Part shown: in pieces, positions 16,994 to 24,745 of the stretch
Layout of the letters: each line of letters starts with the position of its first letter
Position numbering within the stretch: position 1 is the first letter of the stretch
Made by a program: the position numbers and the translations under genes
Origin: JAGWBD01 sp965220615
GTDB lineage: Bacteria; Chloroflexota; Anaerolineae; Aggregatilineales; Phototrophicaceae
Length of the DNA stretch: 64,000 nucleotides
Reading direction: 5' to 3'
Assembly (NCBI GenBank): GCA_965220615.1
Contig: CBDCQL010000002.1
Location: 868,001 to 932,000, forward strand
The notes under the pieces: generated by a model
The model's database searches: none
What the model was told of the DNA's origin: nothing
What the model saw: the letters and a program-made list of their open reading frames with translations, nothing else

Positions 16994-17808
16994 GCGCGAC
17001 ATTCGTACGCACCGGCAGTGTGCTGGACCGTATTCTGGCGCACAAACTGGCGGAAGTGGACGAAGCCCGGCGCGAAAGGCCGTTGCGGCAACTGCAGGAC
17101 GCCTGCGAGAGCCAGTCCCCGGCGCGCGACTTCGCCGCTACCCTGCAGCGAGAAACTGTTGCCCTGGTCGCCGAGTGCAAACAGGCTTCACCAAGCAAGG
17201 GTCGGCTGAACAATGACTACGACCCGGCCAGACTGGCCAGGACCTACGCCGCCAATGGTGCGGCCGCCATTTCCGTGCTTGCGGATGCCCGCTTCTTTGA
17301 GGGCAGCCTGGACCATCTGGTGGAGGCGCGCGCCGCAGTGACCGTGCCGCTGCTTTGCAAGGAATTTGTGGTGGACCCCTGGCAAGTCCATGCCGCACGG
17401 GCCAGCGGAGCCGACGCCGTCCTGCTGATCGTCGCCGCTCTGGGCGATACGCAACTGGCAGAGTTGCACGCCATCATCCTGGCGCTGGGAATGACGCCGC
17501 TGGTAGAAGTCCATAACGAGGATGAGCTGGAGCGTGCACTCAATGTTCGTCCCCGGGTCATCGGCGTCAACAACCGTGACCTGAAGACCTTTGAAGTGGA
17601 CCTGCAGACGACGGCGCGCCTGGCTCCAAATGTGCCGGCGGAGACCACGCTGGTGGCTGAAAGTGGCATTGCGGATGCGCAGGACGTGCGACACATGGGG
17701 GAGCTGGGCGCGCATGCCGTCCTGGTGGGCGAGACCCTGATGAAGGCGCCGGACCTGGCGGCCAGCGTACAAAGCCTCAGTGGAGTTTGGCGGGAGGCCC
17801 GTTCATGA
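16990..17808 (+). CDS. trpC: Indole-3-glycerol phosphate synthase
   Basis: This 272-residue TIM-barrel enzyme decarboxylates and cyclises CdRP to indole-3-glycerol phosphate. Hallmarks present are VAECKQASPSKG with the catalytic Lys, the SVLADARFFEGS loop, LCKEFVVDPWQV with a catalytic Lys, VGVNNRDLKTFEVDL-type sequence (GVNNRDLKTF), and ESGI near the C-terminal phosphate site. It overlaps trpD by 4 bp and the downstream B3/B4 gene by 4 bp, so it is an internal member of the operon. It is not fused to trpF, which is a separate gene further on. Confidence 0.95.
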   Translation: MSATFVRTGSVLDRILAHKLAEVDEARRERPLRQLQDACESQSPARDFAATLQRETVALVAECKQASPSKGRLNNDYDPARLARTYAANGAAAISVLADARFFEGSLDHLVEARAAVTVPLLCKEFVVDPWQVHAARASGADAVLLIVAALGDTQLAELHAIILALGMTPLVEVHNEDELERALNVRPRVIGVNNRDLKTFEVDLQTTARLAPNVPAETTLVAESGIADAQDVRHMGELGAHAVLVGETLMKAPDLAASVQSLSGVWREARS

Positions 17809-18506
17809 CCCTGTTTCAATACCACCCGACACTGCTTGAGCGCTATCCACAGACCCGTGGCGCAATCATTCGCGTTAAGGGCCTGCAGGGCGGCGCCAGC
17901 AGCCCGGAATTGCTGGAACTGTACCTGCAGGAACAGAGCGCCACGCTGGAACGAATCGGGGGCCGACCTTTGAGCGAATTGCCCTCAATTGCGGCCTGGC
18001 GCCGCTGTTTCACCGGATTCGGCGTTCGGCCCACGCAATACCGAAGCGCCGTGGAGGCCCTGCTGCGGCGGCTGACGAAACGGGGCGACATTCCTTCCAT
18101 CAATCGCCTGGTCGACATCGGCAATCTGGTGAGCATTCGCCACGAAATGCCGGTCGCCGTCTTCGACACCCGGGAACTCGCCCTGCCCGTAACCGTGCGT
18201 TTTGCCGATGGCCATGAACGCTTCACAGGCCTGGGCGAGCAAGAGCCGCAACAACCGGCGGGTGGCGAGGTCATCTTCGCCGACACGACGGACCTGGTGG
18301 TCGCACGGCGCTGGTGCTGGCGACAGAGCGCGGAAAGCGCGGCCCAGGCCGACACGACGGCAGCCCTTGTGACCTGCGAGGCTCAGCACCCCGACAGCGC
18401 GGGCGCGGTTGAACAGGCCCTGGACGACCTGACGGGTCTTCTGTCCCGTTTCGCGGGTGGCGATGCCACTTCCGCAATTCTGGATGCCGGGAATTCCGCG
18501 CTGTGA
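17805..18506 (+). CDS. B3/B4 tRNA-binding domain protein
   Basis: This 233-residue free-standing protein carries the B3/B4 domain found in the beta subunit of phenylalanyl-tRNA synthetase, where it binds and edits mischarged tRNA. It spans most of the chain, with characteristic segments such as the WRRCFTGFGVRPTQYRSA region and SINRLVDIGNLVSIRHEMPV. Stand-alone members are widespread, and their function is mostly unproven; editing of misacylated tRNA or amino-acid binding is the usual suggestion. The gene overlaps trpC and trpF by 4 bp each, so it is embedded in and co-translated with the trp operon. That invites a role linked to Trp/Tyr/Phe tRNA, but nothing in the sequence proves it. Confidence 0.8.
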   Translation: MTLFQYHPTLLERYPQTRGAIIRVKGLQGGASSPELLELYLQEQSATLERIGGRPLSELPSIAAWRRCFTGFGVRPTQYRSAVEALLRRLTKRGDIPSINRLVDIGNLVSIRHEMPVAVFDTRELALPVTVRFADGHERFTGLGEQEPQQPAGGEVIFADTTDLVVARRWCWRQSAESAAQADTTAALVTCEAQHPDSAGAVEQALDDLTGLLSRFAGGDATSAILDAGNSAL

Positions 18507-19177
18507 GCCACGATACTCGCGTCAAGATTTGCGGCGTGACCACGGCCGGGGATGCCCTTGCGGCGGCCAGGGCCGGCGCCGACATGCTGGGCCTGAATTT
18601 CTATCCGCCGAGTCCGCGATATCTCACTCCGAAACATGCGCAGGAAATTGCAAGCCGTCTGCGTAGCGAACTGGGCGAACGCACGCCGGCATTGATCGGG
18701 GTCTTCGTGAACGAGGCTGCGTCGCGAATCGCGGACATTTGTGAAGAGATTGGACTGGACGCCGCCCAACTCAGTGGTGACGAAGCGCCGGAGGTGTTGC
18801 GGGTGCCGGCCCTGCGGCACACCCCTGCCTTTAAGTCACTGCGGCCGAGGAACGCGGACGCTGCCCAGGCGGAAGCCAGGCTGTACGATTTGGCCAATCC
18901 CGCAAGCGAACGTTTGCCTTCCCTGCTGCTGGATGCCTGGCACCCCGATTTGTACGGGGGCAGCGGCGAACTGACGCCTGACGACGTGGCCCGCGCTGTC
19001 CAGGCGGAAGTTCCCAAACTCATGCTTGCCGGCGGTCTGAATCCTGACAACGTCGCAGATCGCGTCTGCTCGCTGCGTCCCTGGGGCGTGGACGTGGCCA
19101 GTGGAGTCGAGAGCGCACCCGGCGTCAAGGATGCCCGTATGGTGCGCGCCTTTGTTGCCGCGGCAAAGGGTCTCTGA
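18503..19177 (+). CDS. trpF: Phosphoribosylanthranilate isomerase
   Basis: This 224-residue TIM-barrel isomerase converts phosphoribosylanthranilate to CdRP. It has the N-terminal VKICGVTT motif with the catalytic Cys, LGLNFYPPSPRYL, GVFVNE, LLLDAWHPD with the catalytic Asp, LAGGLNPDNV and VDVASGVES. It starts with GTG within the GTGA overlap with the B3/B4 gene and ends in a TGATG overlap with the Nudix gene. All the Trp-specific steps are therefore present in one transcript. Confidence 0.94.
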   Translation: MSHDTRVKICGVTTAGDALAAARAGADMLGLNFYPPSPRYLTPKHAQEIASRLRSELGERTPALIGVFVNEAASRIADICEEIGLDAAQLSGDEAPEVLRVPALRHTPAFKSLRPRNADAAQAEARLYDLANPASERLPSLLLDAWHPDLYGGSGELTPDDVARAVQAEVPKLMLAGGLNPDNVADRVCSLRPWGVDVASGVESAPGVKDARMVRAFVAAAKGL

Positions 19178-19812
19178 TGCAGGAAATGCTCGACATTTAC
19201 GACGAACAGGGCCGCCATATCGGCGTGAAGGAGCGCGGGGCCGTTCACCGCGATGGCGACTGGCACCGCGTATTTCATTGCTGGGTGGTGTGGCGCGATG
19301 CGTGCGGCCGGGACCAGGTGCTCTTTCAGAGGCGCGGCGCGCACAAGGCGACTTTCCCGCTGTTTCTGGCGGTTACGGTGGGCGGCCATTACAGCGTCGG
19401 CGAGACCCCTGAGGACGGTCTGCGTGAAATGCGTGAGGAGCTGGGCATTGCACCGCCATTTGCGACGCTGGTGCCCTGCGGCCAACAGCGCATTGACGCG
19501 CGCTGGAAGGGTCTCGTTGACCGCGAAATTGCCGATACATTCCTGTACGTCAGCGAGCGCCCGCTGACCGGCTACCCGGTGATGCAACCGGAAGTCGCAG
19601 ACCTGGTCGCGGTGCCGGTGAATGAAGGGCTCGAGTTGTTTGCAGGAAAGCGGACGAATATTGAGGCCGGGACTCCTTCAGGCTCCTGTGTCTTGTCGTT
19701 GTCAGACTTTGTGCCGCACCATGAATCGATGTACACCGACGCCTTGCTGCTCGCCCGGAGGGTCCTGGACGGGGAACGAAATGTGAACGTGCAACTGGAA
19801 GGGCAACCATGA
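19177..19812 (+). CDS. Nudix hydrolase (isopentenyl-diphosphate isomerase-like)
   Basis: This 211-residue Nudix-fold protein has a near-consensus Nudix box, GGHYSVGETPEDGLREMREELGI, split here as GGHYSVGET and REMREELGI at about residues 68-90. The REXXEE metal ligands are present. The N-terminal region (DIYDEQGRHIGVKERGAVHRDGDWHR) resembles the IDI-like subfamily that includes YfcD-type hydrolases. It overlaps trpF by one base and trpB by 4 bp, so it is translated as part of the trp operon. No known Trp-pathway step needs a Nudix enzyme. A house-cleaning role on PRPP-derived or nucleoside diphosphate by-products is conceivable but unproven. Confidence 0.82.
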   Translation: MQEMLDIYDEQGRHIGVKERGAVHRDGDWHRVFHCWVVWRDACGRDQVLFQRRGAHKATFPLFLAVTVGGHYSVGETPEDGLREMREELGIAPPFATLVPCGQQRIDARWKGLVDREIADTFLYVSERPLTGYPVMQPEVADLVAVPVNEGLELFAGKRTNIEAGTPSGSCVLSLSDFVPHHESMYTDALLLARRVLDGERNVNVQLEGQP

Positions 19813-21032
19813 ATCGCAGCGCCGAAACTGCAACAACCACACCCGATGCCCGCGGCTATTTCGGAGAGTTTGGCGGGCGTTTCGTGCCCGAGACCCTGGT
19901 GCCGGCGCTTGACGAACTGGAAGCGGCGTTTTCGGCAGCCATGATGGACGAGAACTTTCTGCGCCAGTTTGCGCAGTTGCAGGCCAGCTACACGGGCCGG
20001 CCCACGCCCCTCACCTACGCCTCGCGCCTGAGCGAGCATCTGGGAGGCGCGCGCATCTGGCTCAAACGCGAGGACCTGGCGCATACCGGGGCACATAAAA
20101 TCAACAACGCGATGGGGCAGGCTCTGCTGGCGCAACGCATGGGCAAACAACGGATCGTGGCCGAGACCGGAGCCGGTCAGCATGGCGTCGCCAGTGCCAC
20201 GGTTGCGGCCTTGCTGGGGCAGGACTGCCACGTCTACATGGGAAGTGTCGACATCGCGCGTCAGCAGCCGAATGTGTTCCGCATGCGCCTGCTGGGCGCC
20301 GAGGTCATCCCGGTTGAGAGCGGCAGCCGCACGCTCAAGGATGCCATCAATGAAGCGATTCGCGATTGGGTCACCAACGTCAGGGACACCTTTTATCTGC
20401 TTGGCTCGGCGCTGGGGCCGCATCCCTACCCCTTGATGGTACGGGAGTTTCAGAGCGTCATCGGGCTGGAGGCGCGCGAGCAAGTGCAGGAAGCCTGCGG
20501 TCAATTGCCGGACGTTTGCGTGGCCTGCGTGGGTGGCGGCAGCAACGCCATCGGGTTGTTTCACGCCTTTCGCGACGACGAGTCTGTCGACCTCATCGGC
20601 GTCGAGGCCGGTGGCCACGGCATCGCCAGCGGCGCCCACGCGGCGCGCTTCGCCGACCCCTTGCTGGGGCGACCAGGCGTCCTGCATGGCACGCGTTCCT
20701 TCGTGCTACAGAACCAGGACGGCCAGATTATGAATACGCACAGCATTTCGGCGGGGCTGGACTACGCCTCGGTGGGGCCGGAGCACGCCTGGCTGCGCGC
20801 GGAAGAACGCGCCCATTACACCCTGGCGACGGACGAGGAAGCGTTGACGGCTTTCGAGATGTTGAGCAAGTTGGAGGGCATCATTCCCGCGCTGGAAAGC
20901 GCGCACGCCGTCGCCGAGGCTATCAAACGGGCCCCATCCATGCCGCGCGACTCCGTGATGCTGGTCAATTTGTCGGGGCGCGGCGACAAGGACCTTGACA
21001 CGGTTATTCAGCAACTGGAGGGAGCGCTGTGA
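19809..21032 (+). CDS. trpB: Tryptophan synthase beta chain
   Basis: This 407-residue PLP enzyme condenses indole with serine. It is a TrpB1-type chain: YFGEFGGRFVPE at the N-terminus, PTPLTYASRLSEHLGG, the PLP lysine in LAHTGAHKINNA, AETGAGQHGVA, the glycine-rich phosphate loop GGGSNAIG, and SAGLDYASVGPEH. It overlaps the Nudix gene and trpA by 4 bp each. The conserved interface residues and adjacency to trpA imply the usual alpha2-beta2 channelled complex. Confidence 0.97.
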   Translation: MNRSAETATTTPDARGYFGEFGGRFVPETLVPALDELEAAFSAAMMDENFLRQFAQLQASYTGRPTPLTYASRLSEHLGGARIWLKREDLAHTGAHKINNAMGQALLAQRMGKQRIVAETGAGQHGVASATVAALLGQDCHVYMGSVDIARQQPNVFRMRLLGAEVIPVESGSRTLKDAINEAIRDWVTNVRDTFYLLGSALGPHPYPLMVREFQSVIGLEAREQVQEACGQLPDVCVACVGGGSNAIGLFHAFRDDESVDLIGVEAGGHGIASGAHAARFADPLLGRPGVLHGTRSFVLQNQDGQIMNTHSISAGLDYASVGPEHAWLRAEERAHYTLATDEEALTAFEMLSKLEGIIPALESAHAVAEAIKRAPSMPRDSVMLVNLSGRGDKDLDTVIQQLEGAL

Positions 21033-21823
21033 GGGGTTTGCGCGCGCTGGAGGCCATGTTTGCCAACGCGGATGAACAGCGACGCCCGGCCTTCCTGCCC
21101 TACTATCCGGTGGGTTATCCGGACATGGAGAGCTCGCTGGATGCAATAGTGGCCATGTCGCGCGCCGGCGTGGATGGCTTTGAGATCGGCATTCCCTTCA
21201 GCGATCCGCTGGCGGATGGCCCGACAATTCAGGCGGCAACCCAGCGATCGCTTGAGCAGGGCACAACCGTGCGCGACTGCGTGGCTGCCGTGCGCAGTTT
21301 GCGCGAGCGCGGCGTTGACCAGCCCCTGTTGCTGATGGGTTACCTCAACCCACTGTTGGCCTACGGCGTCGAAAAATTTGTGGCGGACATCCGTGATGCC
21401 GGCGCCGATGGACTGCTGGTGCCCGATCTTCCTCCTGACGAGGGTCAGGAGATCTGCGACATTTGCGAGCGGGCCGCAATGGCCCTCGTTTTCTTCCTGG
21501 CGCCAACGAGTGATGCCCGACGCATAAGCCTGGTCGACAGACATTCCACCGGCTTCATCTATTGCGTGTCGCTCACCGGCGTCACCGGCGAGCGGGACGC
21601 CTTGCCCCGGGACCTGCAGGACTTTGTTGCGCGGGTGCGAGCCGGCGCGCAAAACCGGCTCGTACTTGGTTTCGGCATCAGTACACCACAGCAAGCCAGG
21701 CAAATGAAGGGACTGGTGGACGGCTTCGTCGTCGGCAGCGCACTGGTTCGAGCCGGTGGAGAAGGGCCGGCGGCGACTGGCGCGCTGGCCGCATCGCTGC
21801 GCAGGTCTCTTGACCAGGAATAG
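21029..21823 (+). CDS. trpA: Tryptophan synthase alpha chain
   Basis: This 264-residue TIM-barrel subunit cleaves indole-3-glycerol phosphate to indole, which passes to TrpB. It has the FLPYYPVGYPDMESS start, the catalytic Glu in GFEIGIPFSDPLADGP, GADGLLVPDLPPDE with the catalytic Asp, FLAPTSDARR, CVSLTGVTGER and GFGISTPQQ with the phosphate-binding loop. It starts with GTG inside a GTGA overlap with trpB and is the last gene of the trp operon. No clear terminator follows; the aromatic-operon promoter lies 23 bp beyond. Confidence 0.95.
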   Translation: MRGLRALEAMFANADEQRRPAFLPYYPVGYPDMESSLDAIVAMSRAGVDGFEIGIPFSDPLADGPTIQAATQRSLEQGTTVRDCVAAVRSLRERGVDQPLLLMGYLNPLLAYGVEKFVADIRDAGADGLLVPDLPPDEGQEICDICERAAMALVFFLAPTSDARRISLVDRHSTGFIYCVSLTGVTGERDALPRDLQDFVARVRAGAQNRLVLGFGISTPQQARQMKGLVDGFVVGSALVRAGGEGPAATGALAASLRRSLDQE

Positions 21824-21845
21824 TCATTCCACGCTGTAAGCGTTG

Positions 21846-21874
21846 TTGACAACTTGCGACCGCCTTGCTATCAT
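21846..21874 (+). promoter_or_regulatory. Consensus sigma-70-type promoter of the aromatic (aro) operon
   Basis: Perfect TTGACA (21846-21851), 17-bp spacer, TATCAT (21869-21874). The transcript should start near 21881. This lies just after trpA and directly before the leader peptide and terminator, so the aro operon can be controlled separately from trp. Confidence 0.75.
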
Positions 21875-21902
21875 CCGGCCGTCCGATGAATGGGCTTCAG
21901 CC

Positions 21903-21986
21903 ATGAATCACCGCTTCGCAGCAGCAGTCCAGTTCTATTACCCCTCCCGTGAAACAAGTGGAGCGCTGCACGCCAGCATCCGGTGA
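21903..21986 (+). CDS. Putative Tyr/Phe-rich attenuator leader peptide
   Basis: This 27-codon open frame in the aro-operon leader starts MNHRF and contains a Phe-Tyr-Tyr run at codons 11-13 (21933-21941), plus another Phe at codon 5. It is followed 26 bp after its stop by an intrinsic terminator in front of chorismate mutase and tyrA. Codons matching the end products of the downstream pathway are the classic sign of ribosome-stalling attenuation, as known for pheL in enterobacteria. The sequence around its stop (GCATCCGG, 21976-21983) can pair with the 5' arm of the terminator (CCGGGCGC, 22011-22018) at 7 of 8 positions. That gives a plausible antiterminator. The ribosome-binding site is weak, which is the main doubt. 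Confidence 0.55.
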   Translation: MNHRFAAAVQFYYPSRETSGALHASIR

Positions 21987-22012
21987 GACGGACCGCAACC
22001 CAGGGATCCTCC

Positions 22013-22043
22013 GGGCGCAGGGCACAGGCTCCGCGCTCTTTTT
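22013..22043 (+). terminator. Intrinsic attenuator terminator upstream of the aro operon
   Basis: GGGCGC (22013-22018) pairs with GCGCTC (22033-22038), with an inner GGG/CTC helix and a CACAGG loop, followed directly by five T residues (22039-22043). It lies about 160 nt into the predicted transcript and 53 bp before the first structural gene. Confidence 0.75.
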
Positions 22044-22095
22044 GTTGTGCAGGAGGGGTTGACCAAAATTCAGTCTGTTCGGCAGGAGAATTGCC

Positions 22096-22464
22096 ATGAT
22101 GCTTCGTGGCCTGCGCGGCGCGACCACCGCGGCTGAAAACACCGAGGAAGCGATTCTTGGTGCCACGCGCGAACTACTCGAAACCATGATTGAGACCAAC
22201 GGCGTCAGGGAAAACGAGGTCGCCAGTATATTCTTCTCCAGCACTTCGGACCTGACGGCCGCCTTTCCTGCGCGGGCCGCGCGCGACCTGGGCTGGCAGA
22301 CAGTCGCGCTGATGGGCACCCAGGAGCTGGACGTCCCCCATGGGCCGGATCGCTGTATCCGTGTACTGATGCACTGGAACACGGTCAAGGGAATCATCAG
22401 TTTGCGGCACATTTTTCTGCATGGCGCCAAAGTGCTGCGCCCGGACTGGGCTGACGGAAAGTGA
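22096..22464 (+). CDS. aroH: Chorismate mutase, AroH class
   Basis: This 122-residue monofunctional chorismate mutase belongs to the AroH (Bacillus-type, pseudo-alpha/beta-barrel) class and converts chorismate to prephenate. Family residues include the N-terminal LRGLRGATTAAENT with the active-site Arg, ELLETMIETNG, FFSSTSDLTAAFPARAAR, and RCIRVLMHWNT with the second active-site Arg. It is the first structural gene behind the Tyr/Phe attenuator, with AGGAG before ATG-ATG. It overlaps tyrA by 4 bp, so prephenate production and use are coupled. Confidence 0.93.
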   Translation: MMLRGLRGATTAAENTEEAILGATRELLETMIETNGVRENEVASIFFSSTSDLTAAFPARAARDLGWQTVALMGTQELDVPHGPDRCIRVLMHWNTVKGIISLRHIFLHGAKVLRPDWADGK

Positions 22465-23399
22465 GCCAGGCTATGGATATGCGAATGCCGGATGCCGAAA
22501 GCGCGGTTGTCACCGGCTTTCATTGTCGTCAGTTGACGGTCGTGGGACTGGGTCTGATGGGAGGTTCGCTGGCGCTGGCCCTTCGGCCTTACGCCGGCAA
22601 CGTCGTCGGGGTGGAGACTGAACCGGCTGCCCGTCAACTGGCGCTGGAACGGGAAATCGTCCATGAGGCGACCGGCGACCTGCGCGAAGGGGTGGCCGAT
22701 GCCGACGTCGTCGTGCTGGCGGCGCCGGTTCGCAGCATCATCGACATGCTCGAACATCGCCTGGGGACCTACATGCGCTCCAATACCCTGCTGTTGGACC
22801 TGGGCAGCACCAAGCAAAGCATCAATCGGGCGATGCGTGAATTGCCCATTGGCATCCTCGCCGTCGGTGGCCATCCGATGACCGGGCGCGAATCGAGCGG
22901 CGCTGGCGACAGCGACCCCGACATGTTTCGCAATCGACCCTTTGTCCTTTGTCCCAACCGCCGCACGACACCTTCGGCCCTGTTGCGCGCGCGCGCGCTG
23001 GTTGAGGCCCTGGGCGCGCTTCCCATTGAAATGGATGCGGAGCGACACGACCGGGTGGTTGCCGCCATCAGCCATCTGCCCTACTTGTTGAGCACGGCGC
23101 TGGTGGCGACGGTGGCCAATGAGGGAGAGAACGACGAGGCCGTCTGGGACCTGGCTGCCGGTGGATTCCGTGACATGTCTCGTCTGGCCGGCAGTGACGT
23201 ACGCATGATGGGTGACATTCTCAGTACCAATACCCAGGCGGTAGCAACCTTGCTGGCCATGTTTCGCATGCAACTGGCGCAACTGGAAGCCATGCTGATA
23301 TCCCGCGACGATCAACGTCTGACCGCCACGTTGCGACCCATCAGCGAATCGCGGCGGGAATGGACGGAGGGTAACGGAGCGCGTCATGCAAAACCCTGA
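22461..23399 (+). CDS. tyrA: Prephenate dehydrogenase
   Basis: This 312-residue NAD(P)-dependent TyrA-family dehydrogenase shows the Rossmann loop VVGLGLMGGSLALAL, DLGSTKQSI, VGGHPMTGRESSG containing the catalytic His, and ISHLPYLLSTAL in the helical dimerisation domain. It converts prephenate to 4-hydroxyphenylpyruvate, or arogenate to Tyr; the exact substrate is not readable. There is no C-terminal ACT domain, so direct Tyr feedback of that type is absent, which fits control by attenuation instead. It starts with GTG overlapping the chorismate mutase stop. Confidence 0.92.
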   Translation: MSQAMDMRMPDAESAVVTGFHCRQLTVVGLGLMGGSLALALRPYAGNVVGVETEPAARQLALEREIVHEATGDLREGVADADVVVLAAPVRSIIDMLEHRLGTYMRSNTLLLDLGSTKQSINRAMRELPIGILAVGGHPMTGRESSGAGDSDPDMFRNRPFVLCPNRRTTPSALLRARALVEALGALPIEMDAERHDRVVAAISHLPYLLSTALVATVANEGENDEAVWDLAAGGFRDMSRLAGSDVRMMGDILSTNTQAVATLLAMFRMQLAQLEAMLISRDDQRLTATLRPISESRREWTEGNGARHAKP

Positions 23400-24702
23400 A
23401 TCAACCTGGCTGGACGTACAGTCCTCGCAGCACCTGCGAGGCACGACCGGGGTACCTGGCGACAAGTCCATTTCCCACCGTGCGGTGATGCTCGCCGCCC
23501 TGGCCGAAGGCAGGTCCACTGTGCGCGGTTGGCTGGCTGCGGGCGATACCGAGGCGACCCTGCGCAGCGTGAAAGCGCTTGGTGTTCGGGTCGAGCGCCC
23601 GGCACATGACGAACTCCAGGTCCACGGCAGTGGAGGGTTTCAGGCAGCCACGATGCCGCTGGATTTCGCCAATGCCGGTACGGGTATTCGCCTGATGACG
23701 GGCATTATGGCGGGTCAACCCTTCGCGTCGGTGCTGGACGGCAGCGCCCAACTGCGTCGACGGCCCATGGATCGCATAATCACGCCCCTGGCGCAAATGT
23801 GCGCCGACATCAGCGGGGAGGAGGGCAGGGCGCCATTGTGTGTCCGACCGGCAGCGCTGCGGGGCATTCGCTACGAAATGCCTGTTGCCAGCGCCCAGGT
23901 GAAGAGCGCAGTCTTGCTGGCGGGGTTGTTCGCAAGGGGAGAGACGATCGTCGTTGAACCGGGGCCGACCCGGGACCACAGTGAGTGCATGTTGCGCGCC
24001 GCCGGTGTCGAAGTGAGCAACGAAGCAGGGGTGGTCACCTTGCAGCCACCAACAGGGCTGCGACCGCTGGATTTCCGCGTGCCGGGCGACTTTTCATCCG
24101 CGGCATTTTTGCTGGTGGCAGCGGCGACCACGGCGGAGAGCAAGGTCCGACTGACGGGCATCAATCTCAATCCGACCCGCACCGGTCTGCTGGACGCCCT
24201 CGGCATGATGGGTGCGGACATACAGGTCAGCGAGGCCGGTATGGAAGCCGGCGAACCGGTCGGCACCCTGACCGTGAAACACGGTCACCTGCGCGGAGTC
24301 GAGATCGCCGGTGACATGGTCGTGCGCATGATCGATGAATTTCCTGCGTTGATGGTGGCCGCCTTGTGCGCAGAGGGGCGAACGACCGTGCGCGACGCCA
24401 TGGAATTACGTTTGAAGGAGACCGACCGGCTCTCGGTAATGACACGGGAATTGCGGCGGCTGGGGGCGTCCATCGAAGAGCGGGACGACGGTTTCGTTAT
24501 TGAAGGTCCCCAGACTCTGCAGGGCGCAGACGTGGACGGCCATGACGACCATCGCATTGCCATGAGTCTGACTTTGGCGGGGTCTCTGGCGCGGGGCCGG
24601 ACACGGGTACATGATGCGGATTGCATCGGGGATTCTTTCCCCGGATTCGCAGAGACCCTGAGTTCTCTTGGCGCGCGTGTAGTCATCCGGCGCGACGAGT
24701 GA
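23386..24702 (+). CDS. aroA: 3-phosphoshikimate 1-carboxyvinyltransferase (EPSP synthase)
   Basis: This 438-residue enzyme joins PEP to shikimate-3-phosphate. Conserved features are GDKSISHRAVML with the catalytic Lys, NAGTGIRLM, the RRRPMDRI region, SAQVKSAVLLAGL, RDHSECMLRAAGV, and RLKETDRLSVM near the C-terminus. The NAGTGIRL, SAQVKSA and RPM.R segments resemble class II enzymes. At the position where glyphosate-insensitive class II enzymes carry Ala (GNAATG), this protein has Gly, so sensitivity would be expected. It overlaps tyrA by 14 bp. Confidence 0.96.
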   Translation: MQNPESTWLDVQSSQHLRGTTGVPGDKSISHRAVMLAALAEGRSTVRGWLAAGDTEATLRSVKALGVRVERPAHDELQVHGSGGFQAATMPLDFANAGTGIRLMTGIMAGQPFASVLDGSAQLRRRPMDRIITPLAQMCADISGEEGRAPLCVRPAALRGIRYEMPVASAQVKSAVLLAGLFARGETIVVEPGPTRDHSECMLRAAGVEVSNEAGVVTLQPPTGLRPLDFRVPGDFSSAAFLLVAAATTAESKVRLTGINLNPTRTGLLDALGMMGADIQVSEAGMEAGEPVGTLTVKHGHLRGVEIAGDMVVRMIDEFPALMVAALCAEGRTTVRDAMELRLKETDRLSVMTRELRRLGASIEERDDGFVIEGPQTLQGADVDGHDDHRIAMSLTLAGSLARGRTRVHDADCIGDSFPGFAETLSSLGARVVIRRDE

Positions 24703-24720
24703 GGGCGCGCTGCGACCAAC

Positions 24721-24729
24721 TGCTATACT
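24721..24729 (+). promoter_or_regulatory. Possible internal extended -10 promoter before aroE
   Basis: TGCTATACT lies in the 43-bp gap between aroA and aroE, 17 bp before the aroE ATG. No -35 is seen. It could give basal expression of aroE-C-K-B-Q independent of the upstream attenuator. Confidence 0.3.
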
Positions 24730-24745
24730 GCCCTTACAGGGAGGC

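Noticed and set aside
21886..21906. Earlier ATG in the aro leader giving a 6-codon frame that stops at the leader-peptide start
   Set aside because: Too short to judge, without aromatic codons, and only a few bases from the predicted transcription start. It may assist translation of the main leader frame but is not called as a feature.
21948..22004. Partial resemblance of the aro leader to T-box antiterminator sequence
   Set aside because: The AAGGGTGGNACCGCG core is not present, and there is too little room for stem I between the promoter and terminator.
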